From CAWANP01 sp963783445 (GTDB lineage: Bacteria > Chloroflexota > Anaerolineae > JAAYZQ01): a stretch of 64,000 nucleotides of DNA. The stretch spans positions 62,001-126,000 of the forward strand of contig CAWANP010000015.1 in NCBI GenBank assembly GCA_963783445.1, given 5' to 3'. The notes beneath the pieces were generated by a model. The model searched no databases. It saw nothing but the letters and a program-made list of their open reading frames with translations, and was not told the origin of the DNA. Positions 8,811 to 18,023 of this stretch are shown here, in pieces. The position numbers were made by a program, and so were the translations under genes. Every line of letters begins with the position of its first letter. The first letter of the stretch is position 1.

Positions 8811-10328
8811 CTACCTGGACGTTGCCGACTGGATAAAGGCCGCCAGGTCTTGCTTGAGTTGCACCAGTGAAGGCTCGTGGATATACATCATGTGACCTGC
8901 CTCATAGTGTCCCATCGAGATGTTTCCCTGCAGGCCAGCTTCGATGCCCAAATGATTGAAAGTAAAGTGCGTGGCAAAGTAGGGGGTCGCCAGGTCATAG
9001 TAGCCGTTGGCTACAAACACCCGCAGAAAAGGATTCTTGGACATTGCATCGCGCAGGGTCTCGGCTACATTTACATACTGGTTTTGATGCTCGTCGTAGC
9101 TCCAGGGCTGCACCCGGTCTGATATGATCTCATAGAGATGATCACTCTCGTATGCCAGCTCTACTCGCAGATAGTCGTTGAGCATAGCTGTATAGGCGCC
9201 CTGAACTACTGCGTAGCTGGGATCATACTCGTGCTTTTCTCCGGCAGCATCCCGATCGATGCCCGTGAATCTGCTGTCGAATCGGCCCACGGTACGGTGT
9301 TGGTTCCGAAGCAACTCTTTGACAAAGCGGTGGATATTGATCCTGAGATCGGTCTGTTCGACGTATTCCTGGCTCAATCCCGAATACCGTGCCAGCTTTT
9401 TGACAACCTGCATGCGTTCATCGCCGGTGAGGGCGGCGCCCTTCATCAGGGCCAGGTTGTACTCGCCCAGCGCAAAGGCTTCCACTTCCTCTAGCGTGCT
9501 GAGGAGATCTGCCTGCAAATCCTCAGGCAGCTTTCGGTGATACCAGGCGGTCGCGGCATAGGTTGGCAGGAACAGGATAAAGGGCAGATCGTTGCCTGGA
9601 GAGAATCTGGCCGTCTGAAAGTTGAGGATCGTTGACACGAACGCGATGCCATTGAGGTACATGCCATGCCGGTCCTGGAGATAGCCCGAGAGGCCAGCAG
9701 CGCGCGTGGTCCCATAGCTCTCGCCGATGAGGAACTTGGGCGAAGACCAGCGCTTGTAGCGGGTTGTATAGAGACGGATGAAATCGCCCACGGACTCGAT
9801 GTCGCTCTTGAATCCGTGGAACTGTGTGGTCTTTTCGCCGGGCACGGCCCGGCTAAAGCCAGTGCTCACGGGATCGATGAAGACCAGATCTGTCTGATCC
9901 AGCAGGGACTGCCGGTTATCGGTCAACCCGTACGGTGGCGGCAGCGGCTCGTCACTTTCATCCATTGCCTGCACTCGCCGCGGGCCGAGAAGACCCAGGT
10001 GCAGCCACACCGAAGATGATCCTGGCCCGCCGTTGAACGAAAACGCTATGGGCCGCTCACGCCTGTAGGAGGTTTCGTCTGCACCCTGGGGAGCATCCTT
10101 TGTGTAGGCGACAAAAAAGATCGAAGCCTTGGCTTTGTCGCCCTTGGCCTTCTTATCCTCTCCTTCCTCTTCCTGCTTGAGGACCAGGCTACCTGCTGTT
10201 GCCGTATAGCGAATCTTTTCTCCACCGATGAGAATGGTGTGCCGAGTTTCCGAGATTTGTTCCTCGGGGACCTCGGTTGTGGTTTCCTGGGCCGCGGGCT
10301 CCTGGGTTTCCCCTTCCTTTATGGACAT
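8811..10328 (-). CDS. S10 family serine carboxypeptidase-like peptidase
   Basis: A 505-residue alpha/beta-hydrolase of peptidase family S10. The oxyanion-hole region FSFNGGPGSSSVWLHLG, the nucleophile elbow LIGESYGTTRAAG, the acid residue in VANGYYDLATP and the catalytic histidine in MGHYEAGHMMY are all visible in the correct order. There is no signal peptide: the protein begins with an acidic Glu/Thr-rich stretch of about 30 residues. That fits a cytoplasmic bacterial S10 peptidase rather than the secreted eukaryotic type. GAAGGAG lies just before the ATG. It would remove C-terminal residues from peptides. Confidence 0.9.
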   Translation of the reverse strand: MSIKEGETQEPAAQETTTEVPEEQISETRHTILIGGEKIRYTATAGSLVLKQEEEGEDKKAKGDKAKASIFFVAYTKDAPQGADETSYRRERPIAFSFNGGPGSSSVWLHLGLLGPRRVQAMDESDEPLPPPYGLTDNRQSLLDQTDLVFIDPVSTGFSRAVPGEKTTQFHGFKSDIESVGDFIRLYTTRYKRWSSPKFLIGESYGTTRAAGLSGYLQDRHGMYLNGIAFVSTILNFQTARFSPGNDLPFILFLPTYAATAWYHRKLPEDLQADLLSTLEEVEAFALGEYNLALMKGAALTGDERMQVVKKLARYSGLSQEYVEQTDLRINIHRFVKELLRNQHRTVGRFDSRFTGIDRDAAGEKHEYDPSYAVVQGAYTAMLNDYLRVELAYESDHLYEIISDRVQPWSYDEHQNQYVNVAETLRDAMSKNPFLRVFVANGYYDLATPYFATHFTFNHLGIEAGLQGNISMGHYEAGHMMYIHEPSLVQLKQDLAAFIQSATSR

Positions 10329-10366
10329 TTTTAGCTCCTTCTCAGCTATACAATCCTAGCGCTTGA

Positions 10367-11113
10367 TCACGCTTGTTCATTCCCTGAACGGGCAGACGCC
10401 ATGCGGTTGGCGATCAAACCTGCTATCGCTCCAGCGCCAATCCCGTTATCAATGTTGACTACAGCCATCCCCGGCGCGCAACTCTGGAGCATCGATAGGA
10501 GCGCTGCCTCACCCTGGCCTCCATAGCCATAGCCTATGGAAGTGGGCAAGCCCACGACGGGTACATCTACAAGGCCGGACACCACCGAGGGCAACGCACC
10601 ATCCATGCCAGCAGCTACGATCAGGACGTCGACCTGGGCATCCTCGAGCAGGTGCTGCAGTGGTTCCCATAGGCGGTGGATACCGGCCACGCCCACATCG
10701 TAGACTGTGAATACCTCACAGCCCATCTCGCGGCAGAGCAGCGCAGACTCTTCCGCCCAGGGAATGTCCGACGTTCCCGCCGTAATCACGCCTACTCGCC
10801 CACCCAAGCGGGCCGGCTCCAGGCCCCGAAGACGCAGGACCGCGGCCCGTGGAGCGGGATACCATTCTAGCTGCGCCTCGTCCGCGAACTCGGTTCGCAG
10901 GCGAGGTTGCAGCTCGGCTGGGACACGGCTCAAGATGGCCCGCCCGGTCGCCTCTAGAAAGCGTCTAGCTATCTCCAGGGATTGTTCGACCGTCTTTCGT
11001 TCTGCAATGATTACTTCGGGTACGCCTTTGCGCTCCTGGCGGTGAAAGTCGGGCCGGGCGGCACTTGAGGCACTTGCAGGGTCACTGGCGTGTCGGTTCT
11101 CATTCAAGCTCAT
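10367..11113 (-). CDS. larB: nickel pincer cofactor biosynthesis protein LarB
   Basis: LarB carboxylates and hydrolyses nicotinic acid adenine dinucleotide to pyridine-3,5-dicarboxylate mononucleotide, the first step towards the nickel-pincer nucleotide cofactor. The C-terminal half is an AIR-carboxylase-like (PurE-like) domain, seen in GVITAGTSDIPWAEES, VYDVGVAGIHRL, VAAGMDGALPSVVSGL and VPVVGLPTSIGYG. Length (248) is normal. Its start overlaps the end of larE by 14 bases, with GGGGAG upstream, so the pair is co-translated. No LarC (nickel insertase) or LarA (racemase) gene is in the window. Confidence 0.92.
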   Translation of the reverse strand: MSLNENRHASDPASASSAARPDFHRQERKGVPEVIIAERKTVEQSLEIARRFLEATGRAILSRVPAELQPRLRTEFADEAQLEWYPAPRAAVLRLRGLEPARLGGRVGVITAGTSDIPWAEESALLCREMGCEVFTVYDVGVAGIHRLWEPLQHLLEDAQVDVLIVAAGMDGALPSVVSGLVDVPVVGLPTSIGYGYGGQGEAALLSMLQSCAPGMAVVNIDNGIGAGAIAGLIANRMASARSGNEQA

Positions 11114-11954
11114 CGTTCAGACTCCCCATGCGGTAACCAGTCAGATCTAATGTGACATAACGGTAGCCCAGGCTGCGCAGTGCTTCGACGGCTGGTCCGC
11201 GGACCTCAGGCTGAGCCAACCGTTCGATTTCCTCCGGCGCCACTTCTACGCGGGCTATGGGGTAGTGGTCCCGGACCCGGATCTGGCGCAGAGCCCACAG
11301 TGCCTGAAGGGTTTCCTCAGCAAGCTCGACACGGGCCAGGCCCTGTGCGGTCAGTGGTGTGCCATAGGGGAAGCGGCTGGCAAGGCAGGCGTTGGCTGGC
11401 CGGTCCCAGTTCGGCAGACCCCGGGCCCTGGACAGCGCGCGCACCTCAGCCTTGGTCAGCCCTGCCTCGCGTAGGGGCGCACGAACGCCCAACTCCTCGG
11501 CAGCGCGGCTGCCAGGGCGATAGTCTGTGACGTCATCGGCATTCTCGCCATGGATCAGGTATGATAGACCTTTGCTTTTTGCCACTTCCAATAGAGCGCC
11601 AAAACGCGAGAACTTGCAGTGGTAGCAGCGATCTGGTGGATTGGCGACAATGCCGGGATTGTCCATATCGTCGCCGGGCAGCACGAGGTGCCGGGCACCC
11701 AATTCTGCTGCTAGCATGCGAGCTAGGTCTAGTTCGCCCCGCGGCGTCAAAGGCGAGTCGGCTGTCAGGGCCAGCACTCGATCTGTGCCCAAAGCATCGA
11801 TACAGGCGGCCAGGAGGTAGCTGCTGTCGGTACCACCAGAGTAGGCCACGGCTGTGCTGCCCAGGCCCACGATGATTTCGTTAAGGCGCGCCGATTGTGC
11901 TTGCCGGGCAGGTGACAGGTTCCTGCCAGATGTATTCTCAAACTCTGCACTCAT
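11100..11954 (-). CDS. larE: ATP-dependent sulfur transferase LarE
   Basis: LarE adenylates the pyridine dicarboxylate made by LarB and transfers sulfur to it, forming the thiocarboxylates of the nickel-pincer cofactor. The PP-loop is TAVAYSGGTDSSYLL near residue 40. NPPDRCYHCKFSRFG and NACLASRFPYG carry the conserved cysteines. The Cys in NACLASRF is at the place of the sacrificial sulfur donor. Whether the RCYHCK cysteines bind a cluster, as in iron-sulfur LarE proteins, cannot be decided here. The ATG at 11954 shares its A with the TGA stop of the permease gene, so translation is probably coupled. Confidence 0.92.
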   Translation of the reverse strand: MSAEFENTSGRNLSPARQAQSARLNEIIVGLGSTAVAYSGGTDSSYLLAACIDALGTDRVLALTADSPLTPRGELDLARMLAAELGARHLVLPGDDMDNPGIVANPPDRCYHCKFSRFGALLEVAKSKGLSYLIHGENADDVTDYRPGSRAAEELGVRAPLREAGLTKAEVRALSRARGLPNWDRPANACLASRFPYGTPLTAQGLARVELAEETLQALWALRQIRVRDHYPIARVEVAPEEIERLAQPEVRGPAVEALRSLGYRYVTLDLTGYRMGSLNDELE

Positions 11955-12694
11955 CAACTCACCACCAACCAGGGGCATAATCGCCCTTGCAGGCGATCAA
12001 CCGCAAAATAGAGAACAAGACCCAAGAGGCTCATGGCCACCACCCCCGCGTACATCTCCGGATAGGCCAGACGGCCCCAGGTTTCCACAATGATATAGTA
12101 GCCCAGGCCAGAGTTGGTGGCAAAGGACTCGGCGAAAAAGAGGACGGCGATGGCAGTGCCGATGCTTACCCGCAGTGAGGTCAGGACAGCGGGCAGACAC
12201 GCTGGCAGATAGACGTAGCGAAAGATGGCTCGACGGCCAGCGCCCAGCGAGCGTACCGAGGCGATCAGTTCCGGGCGCAGGTTCGCAGCTTCGTCGCGGA
12301 CTACGACCAGTATCTGGAAGAATAGGATCAGGGCGATAATGAATATCTTGGATGCATTGCCGATTCCCAGCAAGAGCAGGATGATGGGCAGGAACACGAT
12401 TTTGGGGATGGGGTAGAGGAGGTAGATCACCGGTGCTGCCAGGCGGTTAGCAGTGGGACTGAGGCCCAGGGCCAGTCCCGCTGGTACGGCAGCGACTACC
12501 GCTACCAGGATGCTGGCGACTACACGCCCAGCACTCACCGCAGTGTGGCGCCCCAGCTCTTTGGGAAACTCTGACACAAAGGCTGCAAGTACCTCCCAGG
12601 GTGGTGGAAGGATCGGTTTGTCAAGGAGTATCGAGGCCAGTTGCCAGACAACCAACAGCCCAGCGATGGCCAGGATCACATCGCGTTTGCGCAC
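11954..12694 (-). CDS. ABC transporter permease, NitT/TauT type
   Basis: A 246-residue inner-membrane permease with about six hydrophobic helices. The cytoplasmic coupling loop appears as ASVRSLGAGRRAIFRYVYLPACLPAVLTSLR, the EAA motif of SsuC/TauC-type importers. The start is a GTG preceded by GGAGA. It lies downstream of an ABC ATPase gene with a 148-base gap and is translationally linked to larE. With the ATPase (12843-13661) and the binding lipoprotein (14616-15638) it completes one importer. Confidence 0.9.
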   Translation of the reverse strand: MRKRDVILAIAGLLVVWQLASILLDKPILPPPWEVLAAFVSEFPKELGRHTAVSAGRVVASILVAVVAAVPAGLALGLSPTANRLAAPVIYLLYPIPKIVFLPIILLLLGIGNASKIFIIALILFFQILVVVRDEAANLRPELIASVRSLGAGRRAIFRYVYLPACLPAVLTSLRVSIGTAIAVLFFAESFATNSGLGYYIIVETWGRLAYPEMYAGVVAMSLLGLVLYFAVDRLQGRLCPWLVVS

Positions 12695-12842
12695 AGGATG
12701 TCTCCGCTGAGTTCGGTCCAGGATCGGGCTCGCGCCATCGCATCGGGCTTGCTACAGCCCATGGGAAGGTGGAGGCCGTAGCTTGGCTCATCACTCAGGC
12801 TGGCTGTCAAAGGTCTGCGGTGTTTCAAAATCCGGTATTTTC

Positions 12843-13661
12843 TCATAGCAGCTCGCGGACCTCGTTGCAGCGCACCTGAAATATCGGCTGCTCGCGATAA
12901 TCTGGCTGGCCAGAGTCAGGGTTGTCGATGACCAGGGCCTCACGGTGGGGAGGCCGGCGCAATACCAGCAGGCGCTGCCCCAAGTAGACGGCTTCCTCGA
13001 TGTTGTGGGTCACGATAACCGTTGTCACCCCCGTTTCGGTCCGAAGTTCTAAAGTCAGCCTTTCCAGGTCTTCACGGGTCAGGGTATCCAGGGACGAAAA
13101 GGGCTCATCCATCAGCAGCAGGTCGGGGTTCATGGTTAAGGTGCGCGCGATGGCCGTGCGCTGGCGCTGACCTCCGGAAATCTGAGCCGGATACTGGTCG
13201 CGCAGGTCCGCGATTCCCAATCGTGCCAGCCAAGAGTCTACCCGGCGAGCAACCTGTTCTTTTTGGAGGCGGTCGCCTGCTGGTGCGTGACGGCCATCGG
13301 GACCGTAAAAGCGGCGCACAGTCAGTCCCAGTGACGCGTTCTGGGCAACTGTGGCCCAGGGCAGCAGACCGTAATCTTGTAGGATGAGGCCGGTGCGCGG
13401 TCTGGGCCGTGCTAGAGGCTGGTTGCCAACGCGTATTACTCCTCCTGTGGGTTGCCGCAGCCCAGCCAGCAGGTAGAGAAGCGTCGATTTGCCGCAGCCC
13501 GAGGGTCCGATGACGGCCCATGCCTCGTCGGCCGCAGCGTGCCAATTGAATCCCTCAAATAGCGCCAGTTGGTCAGGGTAGGCAAAGACCAGATCCTGGA
13601 CGTCGATCATGGGGAGAGCCGCTGCTGGACGGATAGGAAGGTGGGCAGTGGCTGCATCCAT
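12843..13661 (-). CDS. ABC transporter ATP-binding protein, NitT/TauT type
   Basis: ATPase subunit of the importer. Walker A is IGPSGCGKSTLL, the Q-loop lies in LILQDYGLLPWATV, the signature is ISGGQRQR, Walker B is LLLMDEPFSSLD and the switch His is in VIVTHNIEEAVYLG. The ATG at 13661 lies 10 bases after the stop of menA. A TTG at 13688 would overlap that gene. The signature begins with Ile in place of Leu, a tolerated change. The short segment after the ATPase core carries no extra domain. Confidence 0.9.
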   Translation of the reverse strand: MDAATAHLPIRPAAALPMIDVQDLVFAYPDQLALFEGFNWHAAADEAWAVIGPSGCGKSTLLYLLAGLRQPTGGVIRVGNQPLARPRPRTGLILQDYGLLPWATVAQNASLGLTVRRFYGPDGRHAPAGDRLQKEQVARRVDSWLARLGIADLRDQYPAQISGGQRQRTAIARTLTMNPDLLLMDEPFSSLDTLTREDLERLTLELRTETGVTTVIVTHNIEEAVYLGQRLLVLRRPPHREALVIDNPDSGQPDYREQPIFQVRCNEVRELL

Positions 13662-13671
13662 CGGTCTGCTT

Positions 13672-14604
13672 TCACAGTACGATTCCAATGGAGAAAAGGA
13701 TGCTGAAGAGGAGGTCGAGGTTTGCTGTACCTGCCAAGGCTTTGTTCAGCGGCGTACCATCGACGGTCCGGCAAATAGCGCGCACCAGCCGCACCGCCAG
13801 CGGGATTGTCAACCATGGGAGCAGAACCCAGGTCGAGGCCAAGCCTGTGGCCCAGAGTACCATGGGAACAGCAAAGGCTACAGCCAGGAGCGCCACGTAT
13901 TCGATGCGGGTGGCCTGCAGACCGATCATAACCGCCAAGGTGCGCTTGCCTGTGTAGCCGTCGGTATCAATGTCTCGCAGGTTATTCACCACCAGGATCG
14001 CTGTAGTCAAGGCGCCGACCGGGACGGCAGCCAAGATCACCCAGGGCTCCAGGCTGAGCGCCTGTACATAGTAGGTTCCACAGACGGCAACCAATCCAAA
14101 GAAGACAAAGACAAACAGGTCACCGAGGCCGTGATAGCCTATGGGAAAGGGCCCACCGGTGTAGGCTACGGCCGAGATCAGGGAGGCAATGCCCACCACG
14201 AGGATTGGCCAGCCTCCGACAAGGATCAGATATAGTCCGACCAGGGCGGCGAGTGCAAAAGTGATGGCCATTCCGGTGCGAAGGTGGGGAAGCGAGATCA
14301 GTCCACTTTGAGCTACCCTGATTGGTCCCTTGCGCTCGGCTACATCGGCTCCCTGGACGTAGTCAAAATAGTCATTGGCCAGATTGGTGCCGATCTGGAT
14401 GAGCAGTGCAGCCACCAGCGCCGCCAGCGCAGGCAGAGGTGAGAAGGCCCCGGCAGACCAAGCCATAGCGGTACCGACCAGTACCGGGGCAACGGCTGCC
14501 GGCAGTGTTTTGGGACGAATAGCCATCAGCCAGGCCTGCCCTGGGGAGATCGCTTCCGCGTGAGTCACTGGGCGTTCGTCCATGATTGGCTCAAGAGAGG
14601 TCAC
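13672..14604 (-). CDS. menA: 1,4-dihydroxy-2-naphthoate polyprenyltransferase-like UbiA protein
   Basis: Integral membrane prenyltransferase of the UbiA superfamily with about eight helices. The first Asp-rich motif is NLANDYFDYVQGAD and the second is VNNLRDIDTDGYTGKRTLAV, the pattern of MenA, which attaches the isoprenoid tail in menaquinone synthesis. The same fold is used in the futalosine route (MqnP), so MenA is the best but not the only reading. It is embedded between the binding-protein and ATPase genes of an ABC importer, starting 11 bases after the former (GTG start, GAGGT upstream). No other menaquinone gene is nearby. Confidence 0.82.
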   Translation of the reverse strand: MTSLEPIMDERPVTHAEAISPGQAWLMAIRPKTLPAAVAPVLVGTAMAWSAGAFSPLPALAALVAALLIQIGTNLANDYFDYVQGADVAERKGPIRVAQSGLISLPHLRTGMAITFALAALVGLYLILVGGWPILVVGIASLISAVAYTGGPFPIGYHGLGDLFVFVFFGLVAVCGTYYVQALSLEPWVILAAVPVGALTTAILVVNNLRDIDTDGYTGKRTLAVMIGLQATRIEYVALLAVAFAVPMVLWATGLASTWVLLPWLTIPLAVRLVRAICRTVDGTPLNKALAGTANLDLLFSILFSIGIVL

Positions 14605-14615
14605 TAGCTTCTACC

Positions 14616-15638
14616 TCAGGGGAGGTAGGTGTCATCAACCATCCGCTCGTAGGGAATGTCCTCTTCGATCAAGCCCGTGTCCAGTGCCCAGCTTACCACG
14701 TCGGCCAACTGCTCGGGTGTTGGCACACTGGATTCTGGGAAAGGCGGCATTTGGTAGGTACCCTGGATGGACTCTGGCACGCGCCCCTTCTCAATAAGCA
14801 GTGCCATGTATTCCTCTGGGTTGTCGTTCAGCTCGGTCACGGCCATCTCCCATGCCTTCAGGAACTTGCGTACGGCCTCTGGCTTGCCCTCTAGAGACTC
14901 GGTACTGAAGGCGAGAATAGACTGCGAGAGTTCGGGCACCGAAGTATCATCCACGATGAGTACCGCACCTGCGGCTATGGCTCCCGATGCCAGTGGATCG
15001 GGCAGCGTGGCGGCCTGGATCTCACCATTGATGAGAAGCTCAAAACGTACGGGAATGGCGCTCACCTCCTGGGTGGCGATCTGGTCGGAGGGGACCCCAG
15101 CGTTCTCCATCATTCGGTCGGTGATGTACTCGATGACCGTGTTTTGCGCGCTGCCAATGGCTACACCCGCCAGGTCTATGGGGGAAGTTGCTGTACTGCC
15201 AGGCGCGGCCAGGGTACGGAACAGCGGCGAATTGGGGTAGACCCTGCGCGCTGTGCGGACTGCTTTGACCTGAGCCTCGTCCTGGTTAAAGAGCACCGGG
15301 GAAAGCAGGTCTGTGAGCATGCCATCGACCTGGCCCGTCTGCATCAGCGTATCGCGCTCATGGCCGCTCTTGACGGGTACCAATTCAACCTGCACGCCAA
15401 CTTGCTCAAAGTAGCCGTTCTGCTGGGCAACGTGAAAGGGTAGCACGTCCTGGACCGGTAGCAAGGCCATCTTGAGTACCTGAAGGTCATCCTCTGGCTC
15501 CGGGGTAGACGGTGGTGACTGCGTCGTACCTGTGTCCGCCTCGGGGGCGGCGCCAGGTTCTTGGCCTCCGCAGCCAGCCAGACTTAAAGCAACGATGACC
15601 AGGATTGGCAGTGTCATCCAGCGCTTTTTTCTGCTCAC
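14616..15638 (-). CDS. ABC transporter solute-binding lipoprotein, NMT1/THI5-like
   Basis: A 340-residue extracytoplasmic binding protein. The N-terminus is a lipoprotein signal: a basic stretch, a hydrophobic core and the lipobox SLAGCGG, giving lipidation at Cys23. An acidic, Thr/Pro-rich linker follows and then the binding domain with MALLPVQDVLPFHVAQQNGYF, typical of NMT1/THI5-like and SsuA-like proteins. TGQVDGMLTDLLSP and AVRKFLKAWEMAV are family hallmarks. The GTG start has GAGGAGA 9 bases upstream. It is the first gene of the importer-menA-lar operon. The ligand is unknown. Confidence 0.9.
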   Translation of the reverse strand: MSRKKRWMTLPILVIVALSLAGCGGQEPGAAPEADTGTTQSPPSTPEPEDDLQVLKMALLPVQDVLPFHVAQQNGYFEQVGVQVELVPVKSGHERDTLMQTGQVDGMLTDLLSPVLFNQDEAQVKAVRTARRVYPNSPLFRTLAAPGSTATSPIDLAGVAIGSAQNTVIEYITDRMMENAGVPSDQIATQEVSAIPVRFELLINGEIQAATLPDPLASGAIAAGAVLIVDDTSVPELSQSILAFSTESLEGKPEAVRKFLKAWEMAVTELNDNPEEYMALLIEKGRVPESIQGTYQMPPFPESSVPTPEQLADVVSWALDTGLIEEDIPYERMVDDTYLP

Positions 15639-15912
15639 TGGGACAGTTCTCCTCTAGTGCTTGGATTCTCTCATCATGATACGCTATATCGTCCACAAGG
15701 CTGTAAGGCTTGACACCGAAGCGAACCCACGCTGGTACAGGCATCTGAGAGCCATCTTGGTTAAGGGCTTTGGTGGATGATCCGTCCAGCACCAACTGAA
15801 GGCCCGAGTGCCACGATCCGGGGACAGTCTAGGTTTGGTGGCCGAAACTATACCATAGAAAGAAGGCGCCAGCAAGTTCCATGGACCTGGCGGAGGGCGG
15901 CCGGCCAACAGC
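15639..15912. other. divergent intergenic region, leader of the importer-lar operon
   Basis: This separates the leftward lipoprotein gene from the rightward HD-domain gene. The only open frame on the minus strand is the mirror of the HD gene. No promoter matching consensus was found for the leftward operon. Confidence 0.4.
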
Positions 15913-15941
15913 TTGACAGAAAGCGCGACAGCGGCTACAAT
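15913..15941 (+). promoter_or_regulatory. sigma70-type promoter for the HD-domain gene
   Basis: TTGACA at 15913-15918 and TACAAT at 15936-15941 with a 17-base spacer. The start site would be near 15948, giving a leader of about 70 bases before the ATG at 16020. Confidence 0.65.
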
Positions 15942-16019
15942 GTCGAGTCGGTTGGCAAGCCTTGTAGTTTCTAATTCGTGGGTGTGCAAGGCCGGCAGAT
16001 CGATTTGGAGGGAGGATTG

Positions 16020-16607
16020 ATGGAGGAAATCGTTGCCGCATGTATGGCGATTGGTCGACGTTGTGGCTTTGAAGAGGAACACAGCTGCCAGGATGCGCGG
16101 CTGGCTGTGCGCATATTTGACCTGACCTACGACCTGCACCACCTGGATGATGAGTGCCGGGATCTGCTCTACCTCGCCGGTCTCTTGCACGACATCGGCT
16201 ACATTGAGGGTTACTGGGGGCATCACAAGACCGCCTACAGGCTCATCATCAAGGCGGATCTGCCCGGACTGACAGAGCGGGAGAGGCAGATCGTGGCCAA
16301 CGTGGCTCGCTATCACCGCGGAGCGCTGCCCAGGCTAAAACACCGGGGCTTTGCCGCTCTGGACCCAGACGATCGCGAGATCGTAACCGTGCTGGGATCG
16401 ATCCTGCGGCTGGCCGATGGTCTGGATCGCGGACATAGCAATGCTGTGCAAGACTTGGAGATATGGCTGGAGGGCGATGACTTGATGTTGTTGGTGGAGT
16501 GCCCCTTGGGCTGCCGCGCCGAGATCTGGGCTGGAGAAAAGAAGGGGCGGTTCTTCGGCGAAGTGTTTGATGTACGGGTTCAGGTGCGCCAGCGCGCGGA
16601 CGCTTGA
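16020..16607 (+). CDS. HD-domain phosphohydrolase-like protein (Ppx/GppA C-terminal type)
   Basis: A 195-residue cytoplasmic protein with an HD metal-dependent phosphohydrolase fold. Metal ligands are visible as the early His in EEEHS, the HD pair in LAGLLHDIGYIEGYWGHHK, a later His in VARYHRGALPR and the Asp in RLADGLDRGH. The arrangement resembles the C-terminal domain of exopolyphosphatase/GppA proteins without the kinase-like half, so a nucleotide phosphohydrolase role is likely but unproven. GGAGG sits 7 bases upstream of the ATG. Confidence 0.78.
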   Translation: MEEIVAACMAIGRRCGFEEEHSCQDARLAVRIFDLTYDLHHLDDECRDLLYLAGLLHDIGYIEGYWGHHKTAYRLIIKADLPGLTERERQIVANVARYHRGALPRLKHRGFAALDPDDREIVTVLGSILRLADGLDRGHSNAVQDLEIWLEGDDLMLLVECPLGCRAEIWAGEKKGRFFGEVFDVRVQVRQRADA

Positions 16608-16622
16608 AGGCCGCAAATCAAG

Positions 16623-16651
16623 TTGCCAACTTGTTTCACCTATGGTACACT
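16623..16651 (+). promoter_or_regulatory. candidate promoter for the butyrate kinase gene
   Basis: TTGCCA at 16623-16628 and TACACT at 16646-16651 with a 17-base spacer, about 50 bases before the ATG at 16704. Confidence 0.5.
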
Positions 16652-16703
16652 ATCGACCGTAGGACGAAAGGCTTAGTGTCTGTTCTGGTTGCGGAGAGGC
16701 AAC

Positions 16704-17786
16704 ATGCAGCGGTTGCTGGTGATCAATCCCGGTTCAACATCCACCAAGGTTGCTGTCTATGAAGATGAGCAGCCTCTGTTCGTTGAGACGCTGCGACACT
16801 CTAGCCAGGAGATCGGTGCTTTTTCGCACATCTTGGACCAGTATGATTTGCGTCTTGGGGTCATACTGGCGCTCCTGCGCCAGCGCCAGATCCCCCTTGC
16901 ATCTCTGTCGGGGTCGTGAGCCGGGGCGGTCTGCTGCGACCTATCCCTAGCGGAACCTACCGGGTGAACGAAAAGATGGTGTCAGAGCTGCGCAGGCGAG
17001 ATAAGGAGCGGGAGCATGCCTCGAACCTGGGTGCGCTGCTGGCTAGTGAGATTGCCGCGCGAGCGGGTGTGCCTGCCTACATCGTCGATCCGGTGTGCGT
17101 GGATGAATTCGAAGACCTGGCCCGAGTTTCGGGCTTGCCCGAGATCGAGCGCAGGAGCCTGTCTCACGCACTGAACCTGAAGGCCACGGCCCGGCGAGCG
17201 GCCCAGGACCTGGGACTCTCCTATGTGGAGCTCAACCTGGTCGTCGTCCATCTGGGCGGTGGTATATCGGTGACAGCGCACCGGCAGGGCCAGATGGTGG
17301 ACGTGAATCAGGCTCTGGACGGGACGGGCCCATTTGCGCCAGAGCGCTCGGGTGGGCTGCCCGTGGGCGATGTGGTCCGCATGTGTTTTGGCGTGGCTCC
17401 GTACGAGAAGATGGACCTGACCTACGATGAGATGTTCAAGAAACTGGCGGGCAAGGAGGACTGGTCGCTCACCTGGGAACCAACGACGCACTGGAGGTAG
17501 AGCGGCGCATCGCTGCAGGCGATGTACAGCGCACAACAGGTCTATGAAGCCATGGCCTACCAGATTGCCAAGGAGATCGGCTCGATGGCTACCGTCCTGA
17601 AGGGGACGGTCGATGGCATCGTATCACAGGGGGCGTAGCCCACTCGAGATGCTGATGGGTTGGATCCGGGAGCGAGTGTCCTGGATTGCGCCTGTACTCG
17701 TCTATCCTGGTGAGGATGAGATGCTGGCCTTGGCGCAGGGCGCCCTTCGAGTGCTCAGCGGGACTGAGCCAGCGCGGGAGTATTGA
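16704..17786 (+). CDS. buk: butyrate kinase, frameshifted
   Basis: Acetokinase-family enzyme converting butyryl phosphate and ADP to butyrate and ATP. The N-terminal phosphate motif is LLVINPGSTSTKVAVYEDE. VVVHLGGGISVTAHRQG, ALDGTGPFAPERSGGLP and the final LTGGVAHS-like segment are diagnostic. The frame changes at least three times: near 16908 (a run of G read one short, LSG to VVSRGG), near 17480-17530, and near 17620-17635. The tail EMLMGWIRERVSWIAPVLVYPGEDE ends at a TGA at 17784. Reassembled length is about 360 residues, as expected. GGAGAGG precedes the ATG. No phosphotransbutyrylase gene is adjacent. Confidence 0.85.
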
Positions 17787-17942
17787 GCTCGGGTTATTCA
17801 AAGCGGCGACTGTTTTCGCCAACTCTCGATGGACGGGAATCTCGCAACGAGCCACGGGCCAGGTGCCAGATGGCTGTCGCAAGCAATCGCCGTCAGGTCA
17901 TGGACGCTTCACCTGCTTTACCCAATGCCTGGCTTGAGCGGA

Positions 17943-17971
17943 TTGAGACAAGATCTGTGGCGCGATAGGAT
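17943..17971 (+). promoter_or_regulatory. weak candidate promoter for the aminotransferase gene
   Basis: TTGAGA at 17943-17948 and TAGGAT at 17966-17971 with a 17-base spacer, about 50 bases before the ATG at 18024. Confidence 0.3.
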
Positions 17972-18023
17972 ACTGGAGAGAGTGTTGCCAGTCTTGGCAA
18001 AATACAAGAGGAGCTTGAACAAG

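Noticed and set aside
10367..11954. A complete lactate racemase system
   Set aside because: larA and larC are not present in the window; only larB and larE are.
15684..16316. A 210-residue leftward open frame
   Set aside because: It is the antisense mirror of the HD-domain gene, which has clear catalytic motifs and a good start site.
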